Positions 15,587-23,065 of a DNA stretch of 23,539 nucleotides are shown here, in pieces. Position numbers and translations under genes: made by a program. Numbering within the stretch: the stretch's first letter is position 1; each line of letters begins with the position of its first letter. The stretch is from Treponema sp. (lineage in GTDB: Bacteria; Spirochaetota; Spirochaetia; Treponematales; Treponemataceae): positions 1 through 23,539 of the forward strand of contig JAFOTA010000021.1 in assembly GCA_017421145.1 (NCBI GenBank), given 5' to 3'. Below the pieces are notes generated by a model. The model worked only from the letters and a program-made list of their open reading frames with translations, ran no database searches and was not told the DNA's origin.

Positions 15587-18310
15587 TCATCTTCTGGCCC
15601 GTGCATAGTCCATAAGCGGATAAGTTTCTCCGTCTACAACGGCAACCGCTGCGGCATGGCACCCCTTGAACGACGGTTCTGAAATCAGCTCCGGCTCCTG
15701 AACGAACTGGACGCACCTGAGCTGGCTGCAGTCACGGCAAGTGTTCTGCGGAAGAAAATTGTAGCTGCCCATGGTAAGCCAATAGAGGTTCTGGACATTA
15801 TAAAGGAACATGTCGGGAAGACGGATGAATTTTCCCTCATCATCATTCCATGGAAGCGTAGTGCCGCCAAGATCAAGGTAAACTTTTTTGTCAGAACGGC
15901 GTGCAAGCTCCTCGGTAATCTTTTTGATAAGTGAATCGGTCATCTTACCTGAAGCGGTTATGCAGTAAAAATCCCCCTCAGACGTAACGCCCGGATTGGA
16001 AGAAAGAAGAAGCCCGAACTGCCTGACGGTTTCCATTGAAAAACGCTCCACGTTGACGGCCCTGAGATCCACTTTCTTTATGCCGGCCATGGCAAAGCAC
16101 TTTTCACAAGCTTTCTGGAATCCTTTCGGAAAAACTATCGAATCCAGCGAAGAACCGTAGAACGCATAAGGCGCGATTTCAGTGACCGGCTCAGGAAGAA
16201 CCAGGGAACGCGCGGAACTGTCATCAAGGCCAAGGAATTCACCGGCATTTCCGCAATAGAGCAGGACCCTTTTCTTTCCGCCTGAATCCGGGATGCTCTC
16301 AAGAAGAAGCCTGCCCTGAAGCCTGTAGCTTTCCGAAAATCCCTTTCCCTCAAAAGCCACGTTGTTACCGTAAAAATCATACAGGCTGCCTGATGACGAG
16401 ACGAACGCTCCCGGCTCTATCTTTTCAATCCCGGACGGAATAGATATTATGTCGGCCGCAACGGATACCGCCGCCCTGGAAATCTTTTTAGTGGCACCCG
16501 GAAGAACGAGCTGTATGAAATACCCCGATATGCTGTCTGCAGGAAGAGCGTCATGCATTTCAGGCGCAAAACGGCAGTCCCACATGTTGAGAATGTAATT
16601 CCGGTTTATGGCAAGGGGCTTTTCGGCTGAAAGCTGATTTTTCATCCTGTCAAAAAAGCTCCTGTCAAGAGTGCCTTTCAAATCTATCCGGTAGATTCCC
16701 TCCGGGCTGAGCTTTTCAATCTCATCAAAAAAATCCGCAGTGCCGACCGTCATTGTCTTCATGGTAAAATCTGCATCACGGCTCAGTATAAAGGCGTTTC
16801 CGTCGAATTTGAAAAAAAACGGGGGTCCGTAAAGCGCATCGGCATATTGTTCCACCGGACGCTTGAGCTGCAGCTTGAAATCAAAGCTTCCGTCAGAATC
16901 ATCTTCAGGAAAAGAAAACTCCGTGATCTTCCTGCTTTTGGAAACAGAATCAAGCACGTCGCATACCGGCTTCCAAACCTGTTTCTGCGCCGAATACCAG
17001 GAGTTTCCGTCATACGCAAGGCATCTAAGCGAATCTGTCGTAACGTCAGATCCGGAAATCTTTTTGTTGAACAAAAGCATCACGGGATCCGCACCTGCCC
17101 TTCTCCATATCCTGTACTCGGTCTTTACAAGCTCATCAGAAGAAACCGGCACCTGGTCAAGCATCGCGCGCGTATATGGATCTTCCGTATAATCTTTCAT
17201 TTCCTCATCGTTCACGGATATTTCTGCAATGCATGTTTCTGCGCCCTTCCCTCCTTCATACACCGACCGTATCACGAACCTGATTTTGTCATACTGAATC
17301 ATCTTGCGGTGACCGTAAAGAAAACGGAAGCTCTGTTTTTCACATGTGTCCTTGAGCGTAATCCTGACAGCCCCGGGATCATTTCCGAAATAAACGTCCA
17401 TGTCCTTTACCCGGTTTGTGTTCCAGAAATTCTTCGTGTTGCCGTTTCCGTTTCTGAACGTTACCGTGCTTACCGAATTGAGCCTCGTGAAGTGCATGAT
17501 GATTTCCTGACCCTCGCCTGCACCATCAGATCCCTCAAACCAAGTGCCCCAGCTTCCGTCAGCAAGATTTTCCGGCCCGTATCCGCTTTGGAAAGACGAT
17601 GCCCAGATTTCCGCAAATGAAATTTTTTTCGGTTCTATGCGCTTGCTGTATTCCCAGCAGTACTGGTACCAGTTCACGTAATCAACGGCATTGCTTTCAT
17701 AAAAAACTTTCGCATCAGAAAGCCCCTTGTCGATTTCCGGGTGAAAAAGACCGTCGCCTTCGTATGAAAAAATGTATATCGGATTTCCAGTGGTATAGAT
17801 TTCCTTTAGATTTACGCATCCTTCAAATGCATGTCCTTCTATTGAAGTGAGCCGATCAGGAAGAGTGACCGACCTGAGGTTTACGCAGTCCTTGAAAAGA
17901 CCGGCAGGAACCGTGGTCATGTCATATGGAAGAACGACCGAGCCAAGGTTGTCCAGGCCTTCGAACGCACGGGAAGAAACTGTGGAATCCCCGAACTGTG
18001 CTGAAGGAACGTCACAAGCGCTTAGATCAAGCTCAACGAATCTCCCCGGATAATTTTCAACGCGGATCCTTACCCTTTCTATTCCTTCGTCGTCCAAAAG
18101 CCATGATGCACCGACGCTTACTTTTTCACCGAGCACCGGGATTTCCTTTTCTGAAAAACCAGTCCGGGAAACAAGCACGTCAGGCGACGTTATATTGCCG
18201 TAGTCATATTTTTTGCTGCACGAAAAAAACACGGCAGAAAAAAAGCAGAGAAAAAAAAACAGGAAGGCTTTTCCATTCAAACGGACGGAACCATTTACTT
18301 TGCGGCCCAT
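15587..18310 (-). CDS. BspA-type leucine-rich repeat lipoprotein with NADase-type glycan-binding domain
   Basis: 907 residues from ATG at 18310, chosen because GGAAGGG lies seven bases upstream and the signal sequence follows. An in-frame ATG at 18361 would lengthen the overlap with the gene before it. A very hydrophobic Phe-rich signal ends in VFFSC (Cys31), a relaxed spirochaetal lipobox. Residues ~100-175 are LRR_5/BspA repeats (AFEGLDNLGSVVLP, LFKDCVNLRSVTLP, AFEGCVNLKEIY). Residues ~230-368 match the discoidin-like NADase-type glycan-binding domain (ENLADGSWGTWFEG, GEGQEIIMHF, FWNTNRVKDMDVYF, SVYEGGKGAETCIAEI). More LRR_5 units lie at ~620-760 (IEKIEPGAFVSS, VTEIAPYAFYGS) and near the end (PSFKGC). 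Predicted surface-anchored and carbohydrate- or host-binding. It overlaps the upstream stop codon by 16 bases, so translation is probably coupled. Confidence 0.85.
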   Translation of the reverse strand: MGRKVNGSVRLNGKAFLFFFLCFFSAVFFSCSKKYDYGNITSPDVLVSRTGFSEKEIPVLGEKVSVGASWLLDDEGIERVRIRVENYPGRFVELDLSACDVPSAQFGDSTVSSRAFEGLDNLGSVVLPYDMTTVPAGLFKDCVNLRSVTLPDRLTSIEGHAFEGCVNLKEIYTTGNPIYIFSYEGDGLFHPEIDKGLSDAKVFYESNAVDYVNWYQYCWEYSKRIEPKKISFAEIWASSFQSGYGPENLADGSWGTWFEGSDGAGEGQEIIMHFTRLNSVSTVTFRNGNGNTKNFWNTNRVKDMDVYFGNDPGAVRITLKDTCEKQSFRFLYGHRKMIQYDKIRFVIRSVYEGGKGAETCIAEISVNDEEMKDYTEDPYTRAMLDQVPVSSDELVKTEYRIWRRAGADPVMLLFNKKISGSDVTTDSLRCLAYDGNSWYSAQKQVWKPVCDVLDSVSKSRKITEFSFPEDDSDGSFDFKLQLKRPVEQYADALYGPPFFFKFDGNAFILSRDADFTMKTMTVGTADFFDEIEKLSPEGIYRIDLKGTLDRSFFDRMKNQLSAEKPLAINRNYILNMWDCRFAPEMHDALPADSISGYFIQLVLPGATKKISRAAVSVAADIISIPSGIEKIEPGAFVSSSGSLYDFYGNNVAFEGKGFSESYRLQGRLLLESIPDSGGKKRVLLYCGNAGEFLGLDDSSARSLVLPEPVTEIAPYAFYGSSLDSIVFPKGFQKACEKCFAMAGIKKVDLRAVNVERFSMETVRQFGLLLSSNPGVTSEGDFYCITASGKMTDSLIKKITEELARRSDKKVYLDLGGTTLPWNDDEGKFIRLPDMFLYNVQNLYWLTMGSYNFLPQNTCRDCSQLRCVQFVQEPELISEPSFKGCHAAAVAVVDGETYPLMDYARARR

Positions 18311-19935
18311 CCTGCGACCCTTCCGTTTTTGGAGCTGAACACGATCACGACTTTCACGCAAGGGATACCGCGCTCAAGGAAACGACCGGCAAATCCCCTT
18401 TCTTCAATCCTTGCAAAAGCGTCTTCTTTCACTTCATTCAGGTCCAGTCCCTTGTCAGTCTTGAGCTGGAAGACATATCCGATGCGGCCTCCGCTGCTGC
18501 CCTCCACGCTGAACATGACATCTGAATTCGTATCGCTCGAAACATCATCTCCCAAAAGATTTGCAATCACATGGAAAGCAAGGTTCCTGTGATATTCATA
18601 ATCAGAGCTCATGACAAGACCCTTTCCTTCAAGTGCGGCCTCAAAGCGGACAAGGAACCCGGCGACGTTTCTTGCGGCAAGCAGCGATTTCATCTGGTCG
18701 ATTTCCGAGCGGCTTTTGCTTATGGTACCGATGTTCGTAATCTCCGAAAGTATGCATTTGACCATGCCCTGTACTATTTCCGCATTCGGCATGGCAAGCG
18801 TAACCGACTCCCCGTCATCGTCACAAGTGCGCGTAAGATATCCGCTCTGGTAAATAAGCGGGATGAGGTCGTTTTCCGTCCAGCGGTATTCCATCAGCTC
18901 CTCGCGGTCCACCTTTACGCCGTACAAAATGTTGAAAAGATCGTATCTCTTTTTCCTGAGCATCTTGACCAGCATGTTGGGCTGACCGGTCTGTATCCAA
19001 AACTGATGCCGTATGTCTCCCGAAGCAAAATTCTCCGCATCGTTGAAATCAAGGCAGTTCATTATGCTGTACGGATTGAAAAGCATGTCGCCGTCATCCG
19101 AAAACCTGTAGCCTCCGTACCATTTGTCAAGCAGGCCGAAAACCTGTGATTCATCGACAAGAGCTGCGCCGGAACCGGTAACAGTTTCTTCCGGAGATCT
19201 TGCCGGCCCCTTTCTGCCCAAATCCTTGGAAGTTGCCAGAAGCCTGTGAACGTCCATTTCGGAAAATCCGCATATATTGCTGAAAGCAGGATAAGTCGAT
19301 ATGTCCTTGAGCTGATCGGTTCCGTTGAAAATATTCACGCTTGCATATTTTGATATGCCTGCAACGAAGACGAATTTCAGATAAAAATCATTTCCCCTGA
19401 GCGCAGAATAGAATTCACGCAGGACTTCCATGTTATGTATTTCGATGTCGGTAAACGTAGCGTCCAGAATCGGCTTGTCATAATCATCCACCAGCACGGC
19501 AACGGGTTTCCCGGATTTTTTATAAGCTTCCTGAATCAGCCTTTCAAAACGGCGGCCATAGGTGGAAGTACCCTCCATCTTTCCGTAGATTCCTTCAAGC
19601 CTGCTGAGGATAGATTCTATGCCGGCTTCTATGGTTCCAGGCTCCGTGTACAATCCGGTGGAAAAATCAACGCGCAGGACTTCACATCCGTTCCATTCCT
19701 TTTCCATGCTCTCGATTGCAAGCCCCTCGAACAAATCACGCCGTCCCCTGAAATATGCGTCCAGCATGGAAATCAGAAGTGTCTTTCCGAAATAGCGCGG
19801 CCTGCAAAAAAAATAACCGTTGCCGCTGTGAACCAGCTTATAAAGCAAATCAGTCTTGTCCACGAAAAAACAGTTCTCTTCCCTGAGCTTCTCAAAATCC
19901 TGAATACCGATCGGCAGCCTGTTCAAAAAATCCAT
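18295..19935 (-). CDS. AAA-ATPase-like / PD-(D/E)XK nuclease-like (DUF1703-type) protein
   Basis: 546 residues. It has the canonical start of the family (LPIGIQDFEKLREENCFFVDKT). The ATPase half has a Walker A-like RPRYFGKT (Lys51; the family usually reads RPRRFGKS) and a Walker B-like VLVDDYDKPIL (Asp150-Asp153). The C-terminal nuclease half aligns with the PD-(D/E)XK core: Asp472 in NSDVMF, then VFQLK at 488-492, then a helix and strand ending KVVIVFSS. The expected acidic residue of the (D/E)xK motif is Gln490, so cutting activity is doubtful. These proteins are abundant in Treponema and Bacteroidetes; their role is not settled (mobile-element or nucleic-acid functions have been suggested). 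No Shine-Dalgarno is visible before the ATG. It overlaps the following LRR lipoprotein gene by 16 bases. Confidence 0.88.
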   Translation of the reverse strand: MDFLNRLPIGIQDFEKLREENCFFVDKTDLLYKLVHSGNGYFFCRPRYFGKTLLISMLDAYFRGRRDLFEGLAIESMEKEWNGCEVLRVDFSTGLYTEPGTIEAGIESILSRLEGIYGKMEGTSTYGRRFERLIQEAYKKSGKPVAVLVDDYDKPILDATFTDIEIHNMEVLREFYSALRGNDFYLKFVFVAGISKYASVNIFNGTDQLKDISTYPAFSNICGFSEMDVHRLLATSKDLGRKGPARSPEETVTGSGAALVDESQVFGLLDKWYGGYRFSDDGDMLFNPYSIMNCLDFNDAENFASGDIRHQFWIQTGQPNMLVKMLRKKRYDLFNILYGVKVDREELMEYRWTENDLIPLIYQSGYLTRTCDDDGESVTLAMPNAEIVQGMVKCILSEITNIGTISKSRSEIDQMKSLLAARNVAGFLVRFEAALEGKGLVMSSDYEYHRNLAFHVIANLLGDDVSSDTNSDVMFSVEGSSGGRIGYVFQLKTDKGLDLNEVKEDAFARIEERGFAGRFLERGIPCVKVVIVFSSKNGRVAGWAAK

Positions 19936-19942
19936 GGAAAAG

Positions 19943-19948
19943 ATTATA
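19943..19948 (-). promoter_or_regulatory. Perfect -10 box immediately before the DUF1703-type start
   Basis: TATAAT on the - strand ends seven bases before the ATG, so transcription would begin at or next to the start codon. No good -35 is seen (TTTAAT at about 17 bp is weak). Confidence 0.5.
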
Positions 19949-20052
19949 TCAGAAAACAGGATGTTATTAAAGGGAGAGTCCCTTGCTTTTTGCCGTCAAC
20001 TGGGACCCGCTCATGTGTTGCATTTATCTATAGATTTCATGCTGAAGCCATG

Positions 20053-20637
20053 CTAATCCCTGTAGATGTTGCGGAGATAAAAATAAAACGGGTCGTAGCC
20101 GTATTTCATGCTCTGTTTTTCCACAGCCGACGCAATATAATCGAACCACTGCTCATGAAATGACTCCCCGGCCGGAAGATTAGAGTGGTCGCAGTATGCA
20201 TGGATCATCTCATGTGCTACAAGGCTCGCTATCACGCCCTCAGGAGAAAACGCAAAGCCGTAGTCAACGAGAAGCACAAGATGGTATCCCCCGGAATCCT
20301 TGTAACCGTAAGTAAGTGCGGTTGCACCAGTGTTTTCAGTAAGACCCCTGCAGAAATTAATCCATTCGTACATCCGGCTGACAGGACACTCCCCAAGGTC
20401 AAGGGAATCAAGCGCATCCCGGAATATACCGGACAAAAGCCTGTCATAAATGCCCTGGAGAAAAGGATTCACGCTCCTCATTTGCGAAATGTAATCTTTT
20501 ATGAGCCTTACCGAACTGAAGCTTTCAGGACATGGAACCGATCCGCCGGTATCCCTGAGAGGAGGAACCGACGTACACGACGAAAAAAGCATAAAAAACA
20601 AGGCCGCAAAAAGCTGTAATCCCGTCCTTTTCCTCAC
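20053..20637 (-). CDS. Putative zinc-metalloprotease lipoprotein (HExxH)
   Basis: 194 residues from GTG at 20637, chosen because GGAGG lies five bases upstream and the lipoprotein signal follows at once (VRKRTGLQLFAALFFMLFSSC; Cys21). An ATG 21 bases further upstream is in frame but has no ribosome site. The core is SLVAHEMIHAYCDH, with zinc-binding type HEMIH at 142-146. Downstream, FHEQWFDYIASAVEK offers candidate third-ligand residues, but I cannot assign one. The fold resembles small zincins of the SprT-like or M48-like kind only in the helix motif. Predicted envelope-anchored and probably periplasmic or surface-facing. The stop is 117 bp before the DUF1703-type gene, with a short inverted repeat (19970-19984) between them but no convincing terminator. 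It diverges from the SIR2-like gene. Confidence 0.72.
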   Translation of the reverse strand: MRKRTGLQLFAALFFMLFSSCTSVPPLRDTGGSVPCPESFSSVRLIKDYISQMRSVNPFLQGIYDRLLSGIFRDALDSLDLGECPVSRMYEWINFCRGLTENTGATALTYGYKDSGGYHLVLLVDYGFAFSPEGVIASLVAHEMIHAYCDHSNLPAGESFHEQWFDYIASAVEKQSMKYGYDPFYFYLRNIYRD

Positions 20638-20642
20638 GATGA

Positions 20643-20647
20643 CCTCC
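20643..20647 (-). promoter_or_regulatory. Ribosome binding site supporting the GTG start of the HExxH lipoprotein
   Basis: GGAGG on the - strand, five bases before GTG at 20637. Confidence 0.7.
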
Positions 20648-20706
20648 GCACGAACCACCGGGTTCCTTCAATATTAAATCCGCCGAAAAAAAATTACAAG
20701 AAAAAC

Positions 20707-20734
20707 TTTAAAATCCGCCGGACGGGTTTATAAT
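20707..20734 (+). promoter_or_regulatory. Probable promoter of the SIR2-like gene
   Basis: TATAAT (20729-20734) is a perfect -10. TTTAAA (20707-20712), 16 bases upstream, is a poor -35. The inferred leader is about 25 bases, with AGGA (20755-20758) as the ribosome site. Confidence 0.55.
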
Positions 20735-20764
20735 ATATAGCGCAATTTTGAAACAGGACTGGAA

Positions 20765-22132
20765 ATGAAAACAAGCTTTGTATTCGGCGCCGGAGCTGAC
20801 AGCGGAATCTTTCCACTGACAAACCATCTGGTAGCGGCAATCAACACATATCTCACCAAAGACCCGGAAGGAAAAGAAGCCGACCGGCTGATAAAACAAA
20901 GGCTCGGATTCCACTCCTTTTCGTATGAAAGCATAATGGACAACGCCGCCTATACGTTCATACGCCGGAATGACCAAGGAAAGATAGAAAAACTAGCGAA
21001 AAAAACCGCCTCGGTGCAGGAAGAAAGGCTCCCGGAAAAAGAAAAGGCCGGACTGGATTTCATAAGGGAAATGGTACGGACATTGGTTTCCGAACCGAAA
21101 AAATCAAGGGACAAAGAACCTGCATCAGAAAAAAAAGAGCTCATGGAACTTGCCGTAAAAGCAGGCCTTTCAAAAACCGTGACAGTATCCGAAAAAACCA
21201 CGGTATCCATGTTCCTAAGGCAGGCGGTCAGAAAGCTCCTCCATGAATACCTTGCGGAACCGGAAAACAAAGTACTTCACACGCTTTTTAAATGTATAGT
21301 AAACCTTGATGAAATCCTGCTTGAATATTTCCTCGGATTCTACAACGGAAACAAGGTCAGCATGAGGCGCTACGAATACCTTTCATGGACGATGTGGGCT
21401 TTTTTCGTAAGCACGGAGATTTCCTACCACAGAAATAGGAAATCACAAGGTGCAAAATGCAGCATCTATGAAAAAATCCGCGGATTCCCGGCCATAACGC
21501 TGAACTATACGACACTGGCCTCCATGTGTCCTTCCTGCCCTGAGCTGATCCACTTCCACGGCTCCGTACTGGATTACATCGACTGCATGACAAGGGACGA
21601 AAAAAGAATCCCGTCTTTTGCCGGAATCAGAAGCCTTGCAGACGCGGAAAACGCAGACACCATAGCAATATTGAAAAACGAAATACTGCCCCTTATAAAA
21701 CCTTCCAGAGGAAAAGATTCACCGCCGGATTCATGCATAATCCCCTCGATGATGCCTCCGTTCGAAATAAAACCCATAATCGCGAACGACCTGATCGACA
21801 CATGGCACCATGCGTTCGACTTGATGAGAAACAGCGACTGCATAGTAGTAATAGGCTACTCATTCAACCACATAGACTCCCACTTCAACGACGTAATACT
21901 GGACCTTGCAAAAAGAAAAACGGAAAACGGCGGATGGGAAAAAAGAATCTACATCATAAACCCCGACGTAAAATCAATACACAGGTATTTTGACGGCATG
22001 GACTTCCTTTCCGGATACACCTGGAACACTGCAGAACTACCCGGAACCGGCCTCTCATGCCACACCAAGGCAAACATAACCCTCATCCCGGAAACGACAT
22101 GGAACCTGCTTGAAAAAAAACGGAAATGGTAA
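20765..22132 (+). CDS. SIR2-like NAD-binding protein, candidate defence effector
   Basis: 455 residues. AGGA lies six bases before ATG. Sirtuin-type Rossmann elements are present: FVFGAGAD at residues 5-12 (nucleotide-binding loop), TLNYTT at 245-250 (position of the sirtuin T-x-N motif), FHGS at 264-267 (position of the catalytic His), CIVVIGYSFNHID at 359-371 and IYIINPD, both typical of SIR2-like/SIR2_2 proteins. Between residues ~85 and 200 is a Lys/Glu-rich, mainly helical insertion. No zinc-cluster cysteines of a protein deacetylase are arranged as expected (only scattered Cys, for example MCPSCP), which favours an NADase-like role. Many stand-alone or paired SIR2-like proteins deplete NAD during phage infection; that function here is inference. 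No partner gene is recognisable alongside. The last codons belong to a repeat array. Confidence 0.8.
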   Translation: MKTSFVFGAGADSGIFPLTNHLVAAINTYLTKDPEGKEADRLIKQRLGFHSFSYESIMDNAAYTFIRRNDQGKIEKLAKKTASVQEERLPEKEKAGLDFIREMVRTLVSEPKKSRDKEPASEKKELMELAVKAGLSKTVTVSEKTTVSMFLRQAVRKLLHEYLAEPENKVLHTLFKCIVNLDEILLEYFLGFYNGNKVSMRRYEYLSWTMWAFFVSTEISYHRNRKSQGAKCSIYEKIRGFPAITLNYTTLASMCPSCPELIHFHGSVLDYIDCMTRDEKRIPSFAGIRSLADAENADTIAILKNEILPLIKPSRGKDSPPDSCIIPSMMPPFEIKPIIANDLIDTWHHAFDLMRNSDCIVVIGYSFNHIDSHFNDVILDLAKRKTENGGWEKRIYIINPDVKSIHRYFDGMDFLSGYTWNTAELPGTGLSCHTKANITLIPETTWNLLEKKRKW

Positions 22133-22465
22133 CAGTTTGTTTTTTTGCCCTGAAAATCAACCCCCAAAGCCCTCCGCTCGGATAAATTTAGTAACAGTTT
22201 GTTCTGACAAACCATAATTTGAAAAATCATATATATATAGAAGAAACCTGCATAAAATCAGTCTTTTTGCGGCTCATGCTCATAAAAAGCCCGGATCTTA
22301 CCGAAAAAGTAACAGATTGTTACGGAATATGCACAGACACCTGTTGAAAACGGAAAAATTCAGTAACAGATCATCTCGGAAAATGCCGGTGCTAAATCCA
22401 TAAAATACAAGGAAATAGAAAATTTCAGTACCAGATTGTCCAGAAATGGTAACAGTTCATGCAAA
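22109..22465 (+). repeat. Degenerate direct-repeat array with core GTAACAG, starting in the SIR2-like stop codon
   Basis: Copies of GTAACAG(T/A)T begin at 22129 (overlapping TAA), 22191, 22309, 22363, 22428 (GTACCAGATTG) and 22449. Spacings are 62, 118, 54, 65 and 21, close to a 60-bp period with one copy missing near 22250. Some flanks are shared: ACCTG-TTGAAAA-CGGAAA precedes the first and fourth cores, and AAATGGTAACAGTT is common to 22124-22137 and 22444-22457. A reversed core lies at 22850-22859. Confidence 0.65.
22197..22212. repeat. Palindrome 1 (GTTTGT-TCTG-ACAAAC)
   Basis: Six-base arms with a four-base centre, overlapping the second GTAACAG core of the array. Confidence 0.65.
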
Positions 22466-22602
22466 ATCTTCTATTAAATTCAATTAGAATTCAATATTTA
22501 AACAAATAGTAATAGAGCCTGTTAACAAGTTGATAAACAGGAAGAAAATGTTACTATTTATATTAAGCTTATTTTAAGATAATTTAAGCTATACTAAATA
22601 TT

Positions 22603-22617
22603 GTTTGTCTAACAAAC
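22603..22617. repeat. Palindrome 2 (GTTTGT-CTA-ACAAAC)
   Basis: Six-base arms, three-base centre, in A+T-rich DNA. Confidence 0.65.
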
Positions 22618-22666
22618 TCCTACAATAATGATTATCGGTATCTGATTATGAAACATTACTGAATTT

Positions 22667-22780
22667 ATGTCTGTTGCCCATGATTTAACTGCTGATATTA
22701 TACTTGACTTTAAAAATAAATTTTCTGAGGGTTTGTTTAACAAACTTTTTGATGTTTCCAAAATTGATTCTCTGTCTTAG
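22667..22780 (+). pseudogene. Short open segment, possible gene remnant 1
   Basis: A 37-codon frame (MSVAHDLTADIILDFKNK, then FSEGLFNKLFDVSK) with no ribosome site, ending at TAG and containing palindrome 3. It has protein-like composition but no recognised family. Confidence 0.25.
22731..22745. repeat. Palindrome 3 (GTTTGTTTAACAAAC)
   Basis: Perfect seven-base arms around one base, followed by TTTTTGAT, which palindrome 5 also carries. Confidence 0.7.
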
Positions 22781-22862
22781 ATGATAAGCCGTATTTTCAA
22801 TTATGTCTTCTGATTATCATTTAATGAACATCAGTTGCAAGAAAAATACAAACTGTTACTAA

Positions 22863-23057
22863 ATTAATGATCCTATTCCGGAACAATATACTGCTGTAAT
22901 AAGCACTGATGTTTTCATAAAGTATTATAGTCATGATAATGTCCTTAGGCTAGGAATGGCAGATTTCATGGATTTAAAAATTTCGAGCTGCAGAAAATTT
23001 TTGTTGTCACAGAAAAGTTTGTTAAACAAACTTTTCTCATTTACTAAATTAATGTAA
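22863..23057 (+). pseudogene. Short open segment, possible gene remnant 2
   Basis: 64 codons open between two stops without a suitable start codon, reading INDPIPEQYTAVISTDVF at its beginning and SQKSLLNKLFSFTKLM at its end. It contains palindrome 4. It is in a different frame from remnants 1 and 3, as expected if one gene has decayed by frameshifts. Confidence 0.25.
23011..23037. repeat. Palindrome 4, extended
   Basis: AGAAAAGTTTGTT and AACAAACTTTTCT form perfect 13-base arms around a single A: the longest copy of the family. Confidence 0.8.
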
Positions 23058-23065
23058 AATTTTGA

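Noticed and set aside
15529..15606. N-terminal extension of the barrel protein to an ATG at 15606
   Set aside because: It would precede the signal peptide, overlap the LRR gene end and ignore the ribosome site at 15535-15540.
16847..17620. 257-residue frame on the + strand
   Set aside because: It is antisense to the LRR lipoprotein, whose domains are unmistakable, and has no ribosome site or recognisable motifs.
19970..19984. Terminator between the HExxH lipoprotein and the DUF1703-type gene
   Set aside because: AAGGGA/TCCCTT is only a 6-bp stem with a 3-base loop and no T-run follows on the - strand.
18571..20163. Long + frames at 18571-19149 and 19435-20163
   Set aside because: They lie antisense to the DUF1703-type gene and show no family motif or translation start signal.
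22112..22146. Terminator at the end of the SIR2-like gene
   Set aside because: An A-run and T-run flank the stop, but the stem would be almost only A-T and the region is better explained by the repeat.
22129..22465. CRISPR array
   Set aside because: The cores are short (about 9-13 bases), differ from copy to copy and are irregularly spaced, and no cas gene is nearby.
22129..22465. Plasmid or phage origin with iterons
   Set aside because: There is repeat spacing plus a nearby AT tract, but no initiator gene and no DnaA box were seen.
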